Shown here: positions 16,500 to 26,122 of the stretch, one piece after another
How positions within the stretch are numbered: the stretch's first letter is position 1
How the letters are laid out: the number at the start of each line of letters is the position of its first letter
Source of the DNA: Lachnospiraceae bacterium AC2029
Lineage (GTDB): Bacteria; Bacillota; Clostridia; Lachnospirales; Lachnospiraceae
NCBI GenBank assembly: GCA_000703065.1
Contig: JNLK01000001.1
Location: 3,618,001-3,682,000, forward strand
Length of the DNA stretch: 64,000 nucleotides
Direction: 5' to 3'
Position numbers and translations under genes: made by a program
The notes under the pieces: generated by a model
Database searches by the model: none
The model's input: the letters and a program-made list of their open reading frames with translations, nothing else
What the model was told of the DNA's origin: nothing

Positions 16500-17516
16500 C
16501 TATTTGGTACGGGGCCGCCGGGTCATAAGGTTCTGAATGCAGCAGGCGGCATAGGCCCGGAGATGTTCGGGATTTCCAAGCAGATTGTCATCTGCTGCAA
16601 TGTAGGTATCCTTCTTTTGGACAGGATCCTCGTAGACGGTGGCTCCTGTGTAACCGGCGCAGGGAAGGTAGAAGCCGGATTGAAGCTCGCGGGTGATCTG
16701 ACAACGGCAGGGTTCCTGACGGATCCGTATCTCCAGTGAGACTTTATTTCCTTCACCTCTCAGCATCATACCGCCTCCGGTGGTCACCAGCGGACAGGGC
16801 AGGGATTCTTCACAGGTCATGGGGAGGTTCAGACAGAGTACATTTCCTTTCTGCTCCATGGACAGATCTGCGATGCGGAAGGTTCCGGCGCAGAGCCCGG
16901 TGAGCGCGTTCATTCGTGCCAGATGGAACATGCCTTCCAAATCGTCCCGGTTATGAAGGAGTACCAGATCCCTGTTCCTTCTGCTTCCGGATGAGAGATA
17001 GGACAGATATACCCCGATCAGCTGTCCTCCGTCATACTTGTCATCACGATGGATCCCCAGATACTGTTCCACGGTTTTCTGTCTCACATTCGGGAGGCCG
17101 AGAGCATATTTGAACGGACGGATCTCCTTCAGGAAATCCACGGAGCGAAGTGCCGACATCCGGTCCGGGATGTCGATCCCGAGGCTTTGGCGGACCTTCT
17201 CCATACGCGCCCTTACGAAGGGGATATCGAAGGTATCTCCGTTAAAATGATACAGAACGCGCTTTCCCTCCAGCAGCTCCATGAAGCGGGAAAGCATGGC
17301 AGGTTCACTCCGGCCGTCATCGTTAAAGAGCTGGAGGATCTCCCAGTGATCATCCTGCCAGAGGTTGATCCCGATGATATAGATAAAGGAATTTTTCGGA
17401 GAAAGACCCGTGGTCTCCAAGTCAAACATCAGGACATTTTCACGACCGTGGACAGCTGCCAGTTTATCCCATTCCGGCACCATATTCAGAGGGATTTTTT
17501 CGTCAAAAGTGATCAT
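16500..17516 (-). CDS. YprB-type RNase H-like exonuclease domain protein
   Basis: The 338-residue protein has a DnaQ/RNase H-like fold: VLMFDLETTGLSPKNSFIY (DxE motif near residue 30), LYHFNGDTFDIPFVRAR (Exo II-like, near 90), and LLHNRDDLEGMFHLARM (near 200) containing the third acidic cluster. It matches the YprB ribonuclease H-like family, whose substrate is not established. The ATG at 17514-17516 is chosen for its AAAGGATACCAA site; the longer frame starts at TTG. It is divergent from a DivIVA-like gene with which it shares a palindromic promoter region. Confidence 0.85.
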   Translation of the reverse strand: MITFDEKIPLNMVPEWDKLAAVHGRENVLMFDLETTGLSPKNSFIYIIGINLWQDDHWEILQLFNDDGRSEPAMLSRFMELLEGKRVLYHFNGDTFDIPFVRARMEKVRQSLGIDIPDRMSALRSVDFLKEIRPFKYALGLPNVRQKTVEQYLGIHRDDKYDGGQLIGVYLSYLSSGSRRNRDLVLLHNRDDLEGMFHLARMNALTGLCAGTFRIADLSMEQKGNVLCLNLPMTCEESLPCPLVTTGGGMMLRGEGNKVSLEIRIRQEPCRCQITRELQSGFYLPCAGYTGATVYEDPVQKKDTYIAADDNLLGNPEHLRAYAACCIQNLMTRRPRTK

Positions 17517-17550
17517 TTGGTATCCTTTTTTAGTCAAATGTGATAGAATG

Positions 17551-17600
17551 ATTATAACATATTTTTTTTGTGTTGAAACTATTTCAAAATATGTTATAAT
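17551..17600. promoter_or_regulatory. Palindromic divergent promoter region
   Basis: A perfect 15-base inverted repeat (17551-17565 and 17586-17600) carries TATAAT at its outer end on each strand. Plus strand: TTGAAA (17573-17578), 16 bases, TATAAT (17595-17600), with extended TG. Minus strand: TTTCAA (same bases), 16 bases, TATAAT (17551-17556). Both genes thus read from overlapping -35 boxes. Confidence 0.75.
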
Positions 17601-17637
17601 CTTTTAGAGAATATTTTGTTTAATGGAGGAAGGCAGA

Positions 17638-18156
17638 ATGATTCAACCGCTTGACATCAAAACACAGAATTTCAAGAAAGGTCTGTTCGGCTATAAACCC
17701 GGGGAAGTAGATGAGTTTAAGAACTCGGTTGCCCGTGCCTATGAAGAGGCATTCAACGAGAACGCAAAGCTCAAGGAAGAGAACGAAAGACTGAACAAGG
17801 TTATTGAAGAAAACCGCGTGAAGATTTTTGAGCTTGAGAAGCAGGTGAATGAAGCCGGATCAGCTAAGAAGGATGACAAGAAGAAGGAAGATCCCAAGAA
17901 GGCTGCACCGAAGAAGGACGACAAGAAGGGCTCCAAGTTTGAAGATGTTCCTTTAAAGGATTCCGGAGTAAAGGACGGAAAGAAGAAGGACGACTCTGCT
18001 GCATCTAAGTTCATTAAGCAGGCAGAGGAGACCACAGTCATCGGCGGTGACGACGATGAAGTATTTGTAGGTGAGATTGAGGAAGCTCGCAAGCCCGGAA
18101 AGGCAATGATCGGGGATGGCGAGGAAGAAGGCGGAGACGACTTCGAGTTCCTGTAA
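17638..18156 (+). CDS. DivIVA-domain protein with acidic/lysine-rich tail
   Basis: The 172-residue protein opens MIQPLDIKTQNFKKGLFGY, a DivIVA-type membrane-curvature-binding N-terminus (about 1-35), followed by a coiled coil (about 36-80), then a low-complexity Lys/Asp/Pro stretch and an acidic C-terminus ending EEGGDDFEFL. DivIVA proteins recruit partners to the poles and septum. ATG 17638 has GGAGGAAGGCAG before it; the longer frame begins 15 bases upstream inside that site. A second DivIVA homologue is at 59760. Confidence 0.85.
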   Translation: MIQPLDIKTQNFKKGLFGYKPGEVDEFKNSVARAYEEAFNENAKLKEENERLNKVIEENRVKIFELEKQVNEAGSAKKDDKKKEDPKKAAPKKDDKKGSKFEDVPLKDSGVKDGKKKDDSAASKFIKQAEETTVIGGDDDEVFVGEIEEARKPGKAMIGDGEEEGGDDFEFL

Positions 18157-18177
18157 AAGCCGAATTTGCAACGAATC

Positions 18178-18208
18178 AGAGTGCTGCAGAAGTGTGGCAC
18201 TCTTTTTT
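18178..18208 (+). terminator. Terminator between divIVA-like gene and ruvA
   Basis: AGAGTGC (18178-18184) and GCACTCT (18197-18203) form a stem followed by TTTTTT. It lies just before the ruvA start and rules out the longer frame that would cross it. Confidence 0.75.
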
Positions 18209-18223
18209 CGAGATTGGGGATAT

Positions 18224-18817
18224 ATGCTTTATTATATTAAGGGTACGATCGTGGAAGTCGGGACAGACAGTGTCATTCTGGATAACCATGGTATCGGCTT
18301 TGAAATCCATACAACCGGCCGGGTCCTGCAGGATCTGGTACGTCAGGGAACGGATGAGGTCCTCCTTTATACCCATCTGCAGATCCTGGAGAACGAACGT
18401 GTTCTCTACGGTTTTCCCGACAAGTCCGACATCCGTGTCTTCCGGCAGCTGATCTCTGTCAGCGGCGTCGGTCCGAAGGCCGCTCTGGCGATCCTGAATA
18501 TACTGACCGTCGAAGAACTGTATTATGCCGTTCAGTCCGGAGATTCCAAGGCGATTTCCAAGGCGCAGGGCGTCGGAGCCAAGATCGCACAGCGTGTGAT
18601 CGTCGATCTGAAGGGAGTTCTTCAGCCCGGCAGTGCTGATCCTGACATGGACGGCTTCTCCGGAAATATGGAGGAAAATGTGATCAGTGAAACGGCAGAA
18701 GCACTGACATCACTGGGATATTCCAATATGGATGCACTCCGTGCCATCCGTAAGGTTGAGGGTGCCGAATCAATGACCGTGGAGCAGCTCCTGTCGGCAG
18801 CGCTTCGTAAACTGTAG
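18224..18817 (+). CDS. ruvA: Holliday junction DNA helicase subunit RuvA
   Basis: RuvA binds four-way junctions and loads RuvB for branch migration. The 197-residue product starts [20 protein letters not shown] (OB domain, 1-62), has two helix-hairpin-helix motifs ([16 protein letters not shown] and [21 protein letters not shown], about 70-130) and the RuvB-binding domain III (about 148-197, [17 protein letters not shown]). ATG 18224 follows TTGGGGATAT; an upstream in-frame start would add 36 residues crossing a terminator and is rejected. Eight bases separate it from ruvB. Confidence 0.95.
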   Translation: MLYYIKGTIVEVGTDSVILDNHGIGFEIHTTGRVLQDLVRQGTDEVLLYTHLQILENERVLYGFPDKSDIRVFRQLISVSGVGPKAALAILNILTVEELYYAVQSGDSKAISKAQGVGAKIAQRVIVDLKGVLQPGSADPDMDGFSGNMEENVISETAEALTSLGYSNMDALRAIRKVEGAESMTVEQLLSAALRKL

Positions 18818-18825
18818 GTACAACT

Positions 18826-19830
18826 ATGGAACGACGAATCATTACAACAGATGTAACGCCGGAGGAGGCTAAGACCGAAGCGGGTCTTCGTCCCTCCAGC
18901 TTTACGGAATACATCGGACAGGATAAGGTGAAGAAGAATCTGAGCGTCTTTATCCAGGCCGCAAAGAAGAGGAAGGAATCCCTGGACCATGTCCTTCTGT
19001 ACGGACCTCCGGGACTTGGAAAGACGACTCTCGCAGGTATCATAGCCGAGGAAATGGGTGTTCAGATGAAGGTGACAAGCGGTCCGGCCATCGAAAAACC
19101 GGGTGAGATCGCCGCCATACTGAATAACCTTTCGGAGGGGGATGTGCTTTTCATCGACGAGATCCACCGCCTAAACAAGCAGGTGGAGGAGGTTCTCTAT
19201 CCGGCTATGGAGGATTTTGCCATTGATATCGTGATCGGGAAAGGTGAAAGCGCCCGATCCATACGACTGTCGCTGCCTCATTTTACTCTGGTAGGAGCAA
19301 CAACCCGTGCCGGCATGCTTTCGGCACCGCTGAGAGACCGGTTTGGCGTTGTGGACCGGCTGGAGTTCTACAGCATCCCGGATCTGATGCGGATCATTAT
19401 CCGTTCCGCAAATGTTCTCGGGATCGATATCGATGAGGAGGGCGCTCTGGAGATCGCCAAACGATCCCGGGGAACGCCGCGCCTCGCGAACCGTCTTCTG
19501 AAAAGGGTCCGGGATTTCGCAGAGGTTGAACATTGCGGTAAAATAGATTATACTATTGCTAAGCGTGCGCTGGATCAGCTTGATGTGGACAGCGCCGGGC
19601 TGGATCAGACGGATCGTAATATCCTGGAAACGATCATCAGACAATTTCATGGCGGACCTGTCGGTCTGGAGGTTCTTGCCGCTGCCATAGGCGAGGATTC
19701 CGGCACGATAGAGGATGTGTATGAACCCTATCTGATAAAGAACGGCTTTATCAACCGGACACCGAGAGGACGTGTCGCTTCCGAGCAGGCGTACCGTCAG
19801 CTGGGACTGGAAGGCCTCCTTACGGAATAG
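18826..19830 (+). CDS. ruvB: Holliday junction DNA helicase motor RuvB
   Basis: This AAA+ ATPase drives branch migration with RuvA. The 334-residue protein has [18 protein letters not shown], Walker [13 protein letters not shown], Walker [17 protein letters not shown], sensor 1 [21 protein letters not shown], and the C-terminal winged helix ([20 protein letters not shown]). Length normal. Downstream of ruvA; ruvC is not in the window, and RecU (34394) is the likely resolvase. Confidence 0.98.
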   Translation: MERRIITTDVTPEEAKTEAGLRPSSFTEYIGQDKVKKNLSVFIQAAKKRKESLDHVLLYGPPGLGKTTLAGIIAEEMGVQMKVTSGPAIEKPGEIAAILNNLSEGDVLFIDEIHRLNKQVEEVLYPAMEDFAIDIVIGKGESARSIRLSLPHFTLVGATTRAGMLSAPLRDRFGVVDRLEFYSIPDLMRIIIRSANVLGIDIDEEGALEIAKRSRGTPRLANRLLKRVRDFAEVEHCGKIDYTIAKRALDQLDVDSAGLDQTDRNILETIIRQFHGGPVGLEVLAAAIGEDSGTIEDVYEPYLIKNGFINRTPRGRVASEQAYRQLGLEGLLTE

Positions 19831-19848
19831 GGGGAGAAGGAGAGAGAC

Positions 19849-20259
19849 ATGGCACAGAAGATCGATATACCTGTAGTGATCGGCGGAAAGGTTTATACCC
19901 TCAGCGGCTACGAGGGCGAGGATTATCTTCAGAATGTAGCAACCTATATCAACGGCAAGATAGCCGAGTGCAAGACCTCCGAGCAGTATCGCCGGATGAA
20001 TACTGAATATCAGGGTGTTCTTCTCGCACTGAATATCGCGGATGATTATTTTAAGGCCAAGGACAAGGCGGAAGAGATCGCCCGTGATGATACGGAGAAG
20101 GAACAGCAGCTGTACGATCTCCGTCACGAGGTGATCGAAGCCCAGATCAAGCACGAGGCTGCTCTGAAGCTGGTGGAAGAGTATAAGGAACAGATCAACG
20201 CACTCCAGAGGAAGATCGTTCAGCTGGAGGCGGAAAAGGATAGAAATAATGATAAATAA
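19849..20259 (+). CDS. zapA: Cell division protein ZapA
   Basis: ZapA bundles FtsZ at the division ring. The 136-residue protein has the N-terminal globular part (IPVVIGGKVYTLSGYEGEDYLQNVA, ending about 50), with ALNIADDYFKAKDKAE, then a long coiled coil to the C-terminus (about 70-135). Start follows GGGGGAGAAGGAGAGAGAC. It overlaps the next gene by 11 bases, so the two are co-translated. Confidence 0.9.
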   Translation: MAQKIDIPVVIGGKVYTLSGYEGEDYLQNVATYINGKIAECKTSEQYRRMNTEYQGVLLALNIADDYFKAKDKAEEIARDDTEKEQQLYDLRHEVIEAQIKHEAALKLVEEYKEQINALQRKIVQLEAEKDRNNDK

Positions 20260-22720
20260 GCGACCGGAAATCTTAGCACCCTGCGGAAATCCCGCTGCCT
20301 TTCGCGCAGCGCTTTCAGCGGGCGCAGATGCTGTCTATCTGGCAGCTGACCGGTTCGGTGCCCGTGCGTATGCGGGGAATTTTACGCGTGATGAGCTTCT
20401 TCAGACTATTGAAGAGGCTCATTTGCATGATGTAAAGGTTTATCTTACGCTGAATACGCTCCTGAAGGACGAAGAGCTACGAGAACTGCCGGAACTGCTG
20501 GATCCGCTCTACAAAGAGGGACTGGACGCCTGTCTGGTGCAGGATCTCGGTGTGTACAGGGTGCTTCGGGAACGGTATCCGGAGCTGGAGCTTCACGCCA
20601 GTACACAGATGAACCTCTGCTCATTGGAGGGAGCTGCCTACGCGAAGTCTCTTGGTTTTTCCAGAGTGGTTCCTGCAAGAGAACTGACTCTGGCGGAGCT
20701 TCGTCAGATCAGGGAGAAAGTCGGCATTGAGGTGGAAGCCTTTGTCCACGGTGCCATGTGCTTCTGCTACAGCGGTCGCTGTTATCTGTCCTCCTTTGCA
20801 GGAGGAAGGAGCGGAAACCGCGGTAGATGTGCCCAGCCGTGCCGTGAACTCTATAATAACAAATACCTGTTCTCCATGAAGGATCTCTGTACGCTGGAGT
20901 CCGTACCCGATCTGGTGGAGGCCGGGATCGATTCCCTGAAGATCGAAGGGCGGATGAAGAATGAGTACTATGTGGCGGCCTGCGTGGATGCATACAGGGA
21001 AATGGTAGATGACTGTATGGCCGGTGATTTCCGTCCGGAGAAGGCCGCCCGCTACAGAGAACGTCTGACAGAGGTGTTCCACAGAGGAGGGTTCACCGGA
21101 GGATACCTTTTCAACACCGGCAGTCCGGATATGCTGGACGAAGTACAGTCAGGTCATGCAGGAGTTTCGGTCGGGACCCTGACCGGGATCGGAAAGGGCG
21201 AGGTAAATGTTTCACTGGAAAAGGATCTACATGCAGGAGATTCCCTGGAGATCCTGCTTCCCAAAGGAAAGAAGAAGGAACCGGTCCGACTGACAGCACC
21301 GAAGGATGTGCCGGCAGGAAAAACGGCTGTTCTTCGTGCGCCCAGGACAGGAGAACTCTGCAGGGGGCTCTCTTTGATCCGTACAAGAAATGCCGCGTTG
21401 ACGCGGGAGCTGGAGGAACGTTTCCTGAAGGAAGAAAGAAAGCTGCCCATTCGTATGTGGGTTAAACTGAAGGAGGGAGAGCCCTTCTCGATCGGCGCCG
21501 CGGTTGACATAACTCTTTGCGACAATAAAAACGGTGAACAGATTCCACTTTCGGCCGGCAACGATATCCGTAGGGAAGCGGACGCTGACTACGGTGATGC
21601 TTCAAGCGTGGAGACAACCGCCTTCGGGGACATTCCTGATATTGCCTCAGGCCGTCCCGTAACAGATGATATGATCCGTCAGAAGATCGGAACCCTTTCG
21701 GATACAGAGTATCGTCTGACTTCACTGACCATAGAAAATGACGGGAACCTTTTCCTTTCCGCCTCGCAGATCAAGCAGAAACGACGGGAGGTCCTGGAAC
21801 AGCTGCGTGAGCTGATCCTTTCAAAGAAAAAGCGGGATCTGCCTGCAGAATCCGGTCATGAGAGTTCAGACAAACCATACATCATGTCAGAAACACATCC
21901 TGATCATGAGTTGATACATGATCAGTGTACAGAAAGGCAGGATAATAAGCATGGAAGCTTCGACATCGCTTTCATCTCCACCGTAGAAGATTTCCGCAAA
22001 CTCCCTACGGACAGGATCGATGCCTGTGTCTTTGATCTCGGACTGTCCTGGATGGATCCGGAAGATATCCTGAAGCTCCGGCGGACCACAGATCCGAAGG
22101 TAAAATTTCTGATCGGTTTTCCCTATATCTACCGGACTCTGATCCCGGATGACAGAATGGAAGAGCTGCTGACTCTGGCCGAAGCTTTGGACGGTGCATA
22201 CATTTCCGGGATCGACAGCTTTGCGTGGCTCCTGAAGAAGATGGAACAGAAGGGCCATGCAGAAGGACTGAGAACCGTCTTCCTGGGTGCTGCGCTGTAC
22301 GCATATAACGGAATGGCTGCAATCCATTTTTCCGAAGCTGTACGCGGGTTCGCAAAGGAAATCTGGATGGAAGCGCCGTATGAGCTTTCCGCGGCCGAGA
22401 TCGACCGGATCCCGCTGCCGGAAAATGTCCAAAGGATCACTTCGGTTTACGGACGTCTGCCCATGATGATCACCATGCAGAGAAGCAACGGAACCGGACA
22501 GAAGGAATTTCTGCACAGTGCCAGGGGAAGGGACGTAATACTTTATCGGAACCCGGAAATGTGTTATAATGTCATTTTAAGCGGTCTTCCGGTACTCCAG
22601 GACGCAGCATCCGGCGGAAGGGCTTATCATTTCACGAATGAAACGAAGGAGACAGTGGAGGGGATCCTGTCGGAAGGTGCTTCCGGCCTGAAGGGGATCC
22701 GACATCAGGGATTATTATGA
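20249..22720 (+). CDS. U32 family peptidase / RlhA-like RNA hydroxylation protein
   Basis: The 823-residue protein begins with a U32 TIM barrel (RPEILAPCGNPAAFRAAL, GADAVYLAADRFGARAYAGN) and carries the signature EAFVHGAMCFCYSGRCYLSS followed by GNRGRCAQPCRELY, whose cysteines bind an iron-sulfur cluster in characterised relatives. A DUF3656-type middle region and a C-terminal U32-like half follow. The domain order resembles RlhA, which hydroxylates 23S rRNA C2501 using prephenate; some relatives act on tRNA (TrhP). Longer than Escherichia coli RlhA (about 650). It overlaps zapA and, by ATGA, the SEDS gene. Confidence 0.85.
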   Translation: MINKRPEILAPCGNPAAFRAALSAGADAVYLAADRFGARAYAGNFTRDELLQTIEEAHLHDVKVYLTLNTLLKDEELRELPELLDPLYKEGLDACLVQDLGVYRVLRERYPELELHASTQMNLCSLEGAAYAKSLGFSRVVPARELTLAELRQIREKVGIEVEAFVHGAMCFCYSGRCYLSSFAGGRSGNRGRCAQPCRELYNNKYLFSMKDLCTLESVPDLVEAGIDSLKIEGRMKNEYYVAACVDAYREMVDDCMAGDFRPEKAARYRERLTEVFHRGGFTGGYLFNTGSPDMLDEVQSGHAGVSVGTLTGIGKGEVNVSLEKDLHAGDSLEILLPKGKKKEPVRLTAPKDVPAGKTAVLRAPRTGELCRGLSLIRTRNAALTRELEERFLKEERKLPIRMWVKLKEGEPFSIGAAVDITLCDNKNGEQIPLSAGNDIRREADADYGDASSVETTAFGDIPDIASGRPVTDDMIRQKIGTLSDTEYRLTSLTIENDGNLFLSASQIKQKRREVLEQLRELILSKKKRDLPAESGHESSDKPYIMSETHPDHELIHDQCTERQDNKHGSFDIAFISTVEDFRKLPTDRIDACVFDLGLSWMDPEDILKLRRTTDPKVKFLIGFPYIYRTLIPDDRMEELLTLAEALDGAYISGIDSFAWLLKKMEQKGHAEGLRTVFLGAALYAYNGMAAIHFSEAVRGFAKEIWMEAPYELSAAEIDRIPLPENVQRITSVYGRLPMMITMQRSNGTGQKEFLHSARGRDVILYRNPEMCYNVILSGLPVLQDAASGGRAYHFTNETKETVEGILSEGASGLKGIRHQGLL

Positions 22721-24159
22721 TCAATATCATCTGCCTGACATCCAAATATCTGGTACTGGTTTTTATGGCACTGTACACCATCAAGTGCTTTTCTTACTTT
22801 ACCGCAAAGAATCAGAAACGGCGGAAGAGAAACCTGAATCTTCAGGTATTCTACATCTTCGCAATTCATTTTCTGTGCCATGTCATGCTGTTTTTCAACA
22901 CCGATGACAAAACGGTACTGATATATTATCCGATTCAGATACTGATCGCGATCCTGTATATTGTGATCTTCCATGCGGTATACCCAAAGGCCTCCAGGCT
23001 TTTGATCAACAATATCACCTTCCTGACGCTGCTGGGTTACACCATGCTTACCCGTCTTGATCAGGGTCTTGCTGTCCGTCAGTTTATCCTGGCGACCGTC
23101 TGCCTCTTTCTGGCAAGCTTTCTTCCCTTCATCATGGGGAAGCTGCAGAAGAAAATGCGGAACTGGACGGTGCTGTACGGCGTCGGAGGAATCCTGTTCC
23201 TGCTCACGGTATTTATTCCCCATGTGGGACAGAATATCAACGGATCCAGAAACTGGATCAGCATTGCGGGGATCTCCCTGCAGCCCATGGAATTCGTTAA
23301 GGTCGTCTTCGTCCTCTTTGTGGCCAGCGCTTTGGTTAAGGCCGCGACTCTGAAGGATGTGGTGATCAACGGTATCATTTCCGCCGCATTCATGGCGGTT
23401 CTGGCAGTTGAGAAGGACTTCGGTGCCATTGCCATTTTCTACATTGCATACATTTCCATGGTTTACCTGGCCACCTCCCGTCCGATCTTCCTGATCGGAG
23501 GTATCCTGCTGGTGGTGGGAGTCGTGGTTCTTGGTTACATCCTGTTCAAGGATACCCTGTTCTACCACATTTCCGTCCGGGTGGAGGCCTGGAAGGATCC
23601 CTGGGCCAACCGGGAGACCGGAGGGTACCAGCTGAGTGAATCTTTGTTTGCCATAGGCACCGGAGGCTTCACCGGAATGGGACTCGGAAAGGGCATGCCC
23701 TATTATATCCCGGTCAGCGAGAGTGACTTTATCTTCTCGGCCATCTGCGAGGAGCTGGGCGTGATCTTCGGACTCTGTCTGATCCTGGTCTATGTCAGCG
23801 GTTTTATGGCCATGGCGAATATCGCCATGAAATGCAAGCAGCCATTCTACAAATATATGACCTTCGGCTTTGCGATCAGTTATATCGTTCAGGTATTCCT
23901 GAATATCGGCGGAGTCACGAAGTTTATACCATCCACCGGCGTTACACTGCCGCTGGTAAGCTATGGTATCAGCAGTGTGTTCGGTACACTCATCATGTTC
24001 TCCATGGTGCAGTTTGTATATATCTTAGTCGGTAAAGAAGGTGACGCGCTTGAAGAAGAGGAACGAGAACTCCGAGCCGCAGCAGCAGAATATACCGCCG
24101 CAGTTTCCGCAGCAGCCGGAGACGCCGGTGACGCAGCTGGAGGATTTCCTGCTCCGTAA
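22717..24159 (+). CDS. SEDS-family peptidoglycan glycosyltransferase (FtsW/RodA/SpoVE type)
   Basis: This polytopic protein of 480 residues polymerises lipid II together with a class B PBP, here encoded next. It has about ten to twelve membrane helices; diagnostic stretches are GSRNWISIAGISLQPMEFVK, VEKDFGAIAIFYIAY (catalytic Asp region), GGYQLSESLFAIGTGGF and the C-terminal FIPSTGVTLPLVSYGISS. The N-terminus has an extra helical region before the SEDS core. The last roughly 40 residues are Ala/Glu-rich and overlap the PBP gene by 119 bases in another frame. ATGA overlap with the U32 gene upstream. Could serve division or sporulation; not decidable here. Confidence 0.92.
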   Translation: MINIICLTSKYLVLVFMALYTIKCFSYFTAKNQKRRKRNLNLQVFYIFAIHFLCHVMLFFNTDDKTVLIYYPIQILIAILYIVIFHAVYPKASRLLINNITFLTLLGYTMLTRLDQGLAVRQFILATVCLFLASFLPFIMGKLQKKMRNWTVLYGVGGILFLLTVFIPHVGQNINGSRNWISIAGISLQPMEFVKVVFVLFVASALVKAATLKDVVINGIISAAFMAVLAVEKDFGAIAIFYIAYISMVYLATSRPIFLIGGILLVVGVVVLGYILFKDTLFYHISVRVEAWKDPWANRETGGYQLSESLFAIGTGGFTGMGLGKGMPYYIPVSESDFIFSAICEELGVIFGLCLILVYVSGFMAMANIAMKCKQPFYKYMTFGFAISYIVQVFLNIGGVTKFIPSTGVTLPLVSYGISSVFGTLIMFSMVQFVYILVGKEGDALEEEERELRAAAAEYTAAVSAAAGDAGDAAGGFPAP

Positions 24160-25588
24160 GGAGAGAAGAGAAGAAAAGAATAAAAGGAAGAACAGGCCGA
24201 TCGTCATTCTGACATACATTTTCGTTCTGCTTTTTATCGGTATGTTCGGATATATCATCTATTTCCAGGTGGCCGAAGCGGACCAGGTGGTGGCTGATAC
24301 CAGCAACCGCAGGCAGGATGTGATGGCCGAGCTGGTGACCCGCGGGGAGATCGTGTCCTCTGACGGGGAGACTCTGGCCAGGACCACGGTGAAGGATAAT
24401 GAGGAAGTCCGGGAATATCCCTATGGTGAGGTATTTGCCCAGGTGGTCGGATATAATGATTACGGTCGTTCCGGGATCGAGCTTTCCATGAATTTCCAGC
24501 TTCTGACCTCTCACGAAAATATCGTGACACAGGTAAAGGATGATCTGGCAGGCCGTAAGAAGGCCGGTGATACGGTGGTGACGACACTGGATACCAGGCT
24601 CCAGTCCGCCGCATATAAGGCCATGAAGAATCATAACGGGGCCGTAGTGGTCATGGAACCGGATACAGGCAAGATCCTTGCCATGGTATCAAAGCCCGGG
24701 TTTGATCCGAATAAGATCGATGAGGTATGGGACGAGATCCATACGGAGGAGGGCGAGAAGAGTACTGTGCTCCTGAATCGCGCCACAAACGGTCTCTATG
24801 CCCCGGGATCCACCTTTAAGGTGGTTACGGCTCTTCAGTATCTCCGTGAACACGGAACCGCCGACGGCTACAGCTATGACTGTACCGGCGAGGATTCCTT
24901 CTCGGGTGTGAAGATCATCTGCTATAAACACAGACAGCACGGAACCGTGGATCTGGAGCATTCCATTGGTTATTCCTGCAATACCAGCTTTGCAAATATC
25001 GGTATGAACGAGATCAGCATGAGCGGTCTTCGGACCACCTGCGAGGAGCTTCTCTATAATCAGGATATCCCCTATGACGGAGGCTGTAAGAAATCCAGCT
25101 TCGTTATGGACGGATCCACCAGCAGGGAAGCCATCCCTCAGACCGTGATCGGTCAGGGCGATACCCAGATCACCCCGCTGCATAACGCCATGATCATGTC
25201 GGCCATTGCCAACGGTGGCGTTCTGATGAAGCCGTATCTGGTGGATTCCATCAGGAATACCGCCGGAGACGAGGTGAAGAAATATAAGAGTTCCACGGTA
25301 TCCTCCATTATTACCTCGAATGAAGCAAAGCAGCTGGCAGAGCTTCTTGCAGCACCTGCCGAATATGGTACCGCTTCATGGAAATTCTCCAATTATCGTC
25401 ATAAGATCATCGGTAAGACCGGTACCGCCGAGTATGACTCCGCAGGGCATTGCAACTCCTGGTTTGTTGGCTATTCCAATCCTGAGGATCCGGACATCGT
25501 GGTCAGCGTCGTGATCGAGGATTCCGACTCCGACGGACTCACCGGAGTAGATGTTGCCGGGGCCGTATTTGAAGCCTATTATCCGTAA
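24041..25588 (+). CDS. Class B penicillin-binding protein (PbpA/FtsI-like transpeptidase)
   Basis: The 515-residue protein cross-links peptidoglycan. A charged, Pro/Gln-rich cytoplasmic start (about 1-52) and one membrane helix (PIVILTYIFVLLFIGMFGYIIYF) precede a short dimerisation region and the transpeptidase domain with APGSTFKVV (SxxK, catalytic Ser), YSCNTSF (SxN) and GKTGTAEYD (KTG). It lacks PASTA domains and is compact, like PbpA partners of RodA-type SEDS proteins. Start is a GTG inside the upstream SEDS gene after GGTAAAGAAG; a TTG three codons later is possible. Confidence 0.92.
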   Translation: MTRLKKRNENSEPQQQNIPPQFPQQPETPVTQLEDFLLRKERREEKNKRKNRPIVILTYIFVLLFIGMFGYIIYFQVAEADQVVADTSNRRQDVMAELVTRGEIVSSDGETLARTTVKDNEEVREYPYGEVFAQVVGYNDYGRSGIELSMNFQLLTSHENIVTQVKDDLAGRKKAGDTVVTTLDTRLQSAAYKAMKNHNGAVVVMEPDTGKILAMVSKPGFDPNKIDEVWDEIHTEEGEKSTVLLNRATNGLYAPGSTFKVVTALQYLREHGTADGYSYDCTGEDSFSGVKIICYKHRQHGTVDLEHSIGYSCNTSFANIGMNEISMSGLRTTCEELLYNQDIPYDGGCKKSSFVMDGSTSREAIPQTVIGQGDTQITPLHNAMIMSAIANGGVLMKPYLVDSIRNTAGDEVKKYKSSTVSSIITSNEAKQLAELLAAPAEYGTASWKFSNYRHKIIGKTGTAEYDSAGHCNSWFVGYSNPEDPDIVVSVVIEDSDSDGLTGVDVAGAVFEAYYP

Positions 25589-25595
25589 ATAATCC

Positions 25596-25624
25596 TTGAT
25601 AATAAGCCCTGTTATTGCTATAAT
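25596..25624 (+). promoter_or_regulatory. Promoter of the Nudix gene
   Basis: TTGATA (25596-25601), 17 bases, TATAAT (25619-25624), with extended -10 TGC. Close to consensus. Confidence 0.75.
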
Positions 25625-25667
25625 TTACTAAGTTTATTCACACCATACGAACAGGGAGGACACGGCC

Positions 25668-26120
25668 GTGACAAAAGCAACGAGCTGTGGTGGTGTGGTC
25701 ATCTTCCGTGGGAAGATTCTGTTACTGTACAAGAATTACAGAAACAAGTACGAGGGCTGGGTTTTACCGAAAGGCACCGTAGAACAGGGCGAGGATTTCA
25801 ATCAGACGGCACTCCGGGAAGTTAAGGAAGAGTCCGGAGTATCCGCGCAGATCATGAAGTATGTAGGACGGACAAGCTATTCCTTCAGCGCATCCAATGA
25901 TCTGATCAACAAAGAGGTCCACTGGTACCTGATGATGGCGGACAGCTATTACAGCAAACCACAGCGGGAGGAATACTTCTGTGATTCCGGTTATTACAAG
26001 TATCATGAAGCATACCACCTATTAAAGTTCCCGAATGAGAAGCAGATCCTGGAGCAGGCATATAGTGAGTACCTTACACTGAGAAATGCAAATCTCTGGG
26101 GAAGCAAAAAGTATTTTTAG
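25668..26120 (+). CDS. Nudix hydrolase
   Basis: Nudix enzymes cleave nucleoside diphosphates linked to another moiety. The 150-residue protein has the Nudix box from GTVEQGED to REVKEESGV (about residues 37-59), matching G-x5-E-x7-RE-x2-EE-x-G. N-terminal TSCGGVVIFRGKILLLY is the usual beta sheet. Its substrate cannot be told. It starts with GTG, 7 bases after GGGAGGA. Single-gene unit with its own promoter and terminator. Confidence 0.88.
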   Translation: MTKATSCGGVVIFRGKILLLYKNYRNKYEGWVLPKGTVEQGEDFNQTALREVKEESGVSAQIMKYVGRTSYSFSASNDLINKEVHWYLMMADSYYSKPQREEYFCDSGYYKYHEAYHLLKFPNEKQILEQAYSEYLTLRNANLWGSKKYF

Positions 26121-26122
26121 GC

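Noticed and set aside
16178-16536. Two plus-strand frames over the tmRNA end and its repeat
   Set aside because: They run through tmRNA and two terminators and have no ribosome site; RNA structure explains the sequence.
18116-18223. 36-codon N-terminal extension of ruvA
   Set aside because: It overlaps the end of the previous gene and a terminator; the family start MLYYIKG is at 18224.
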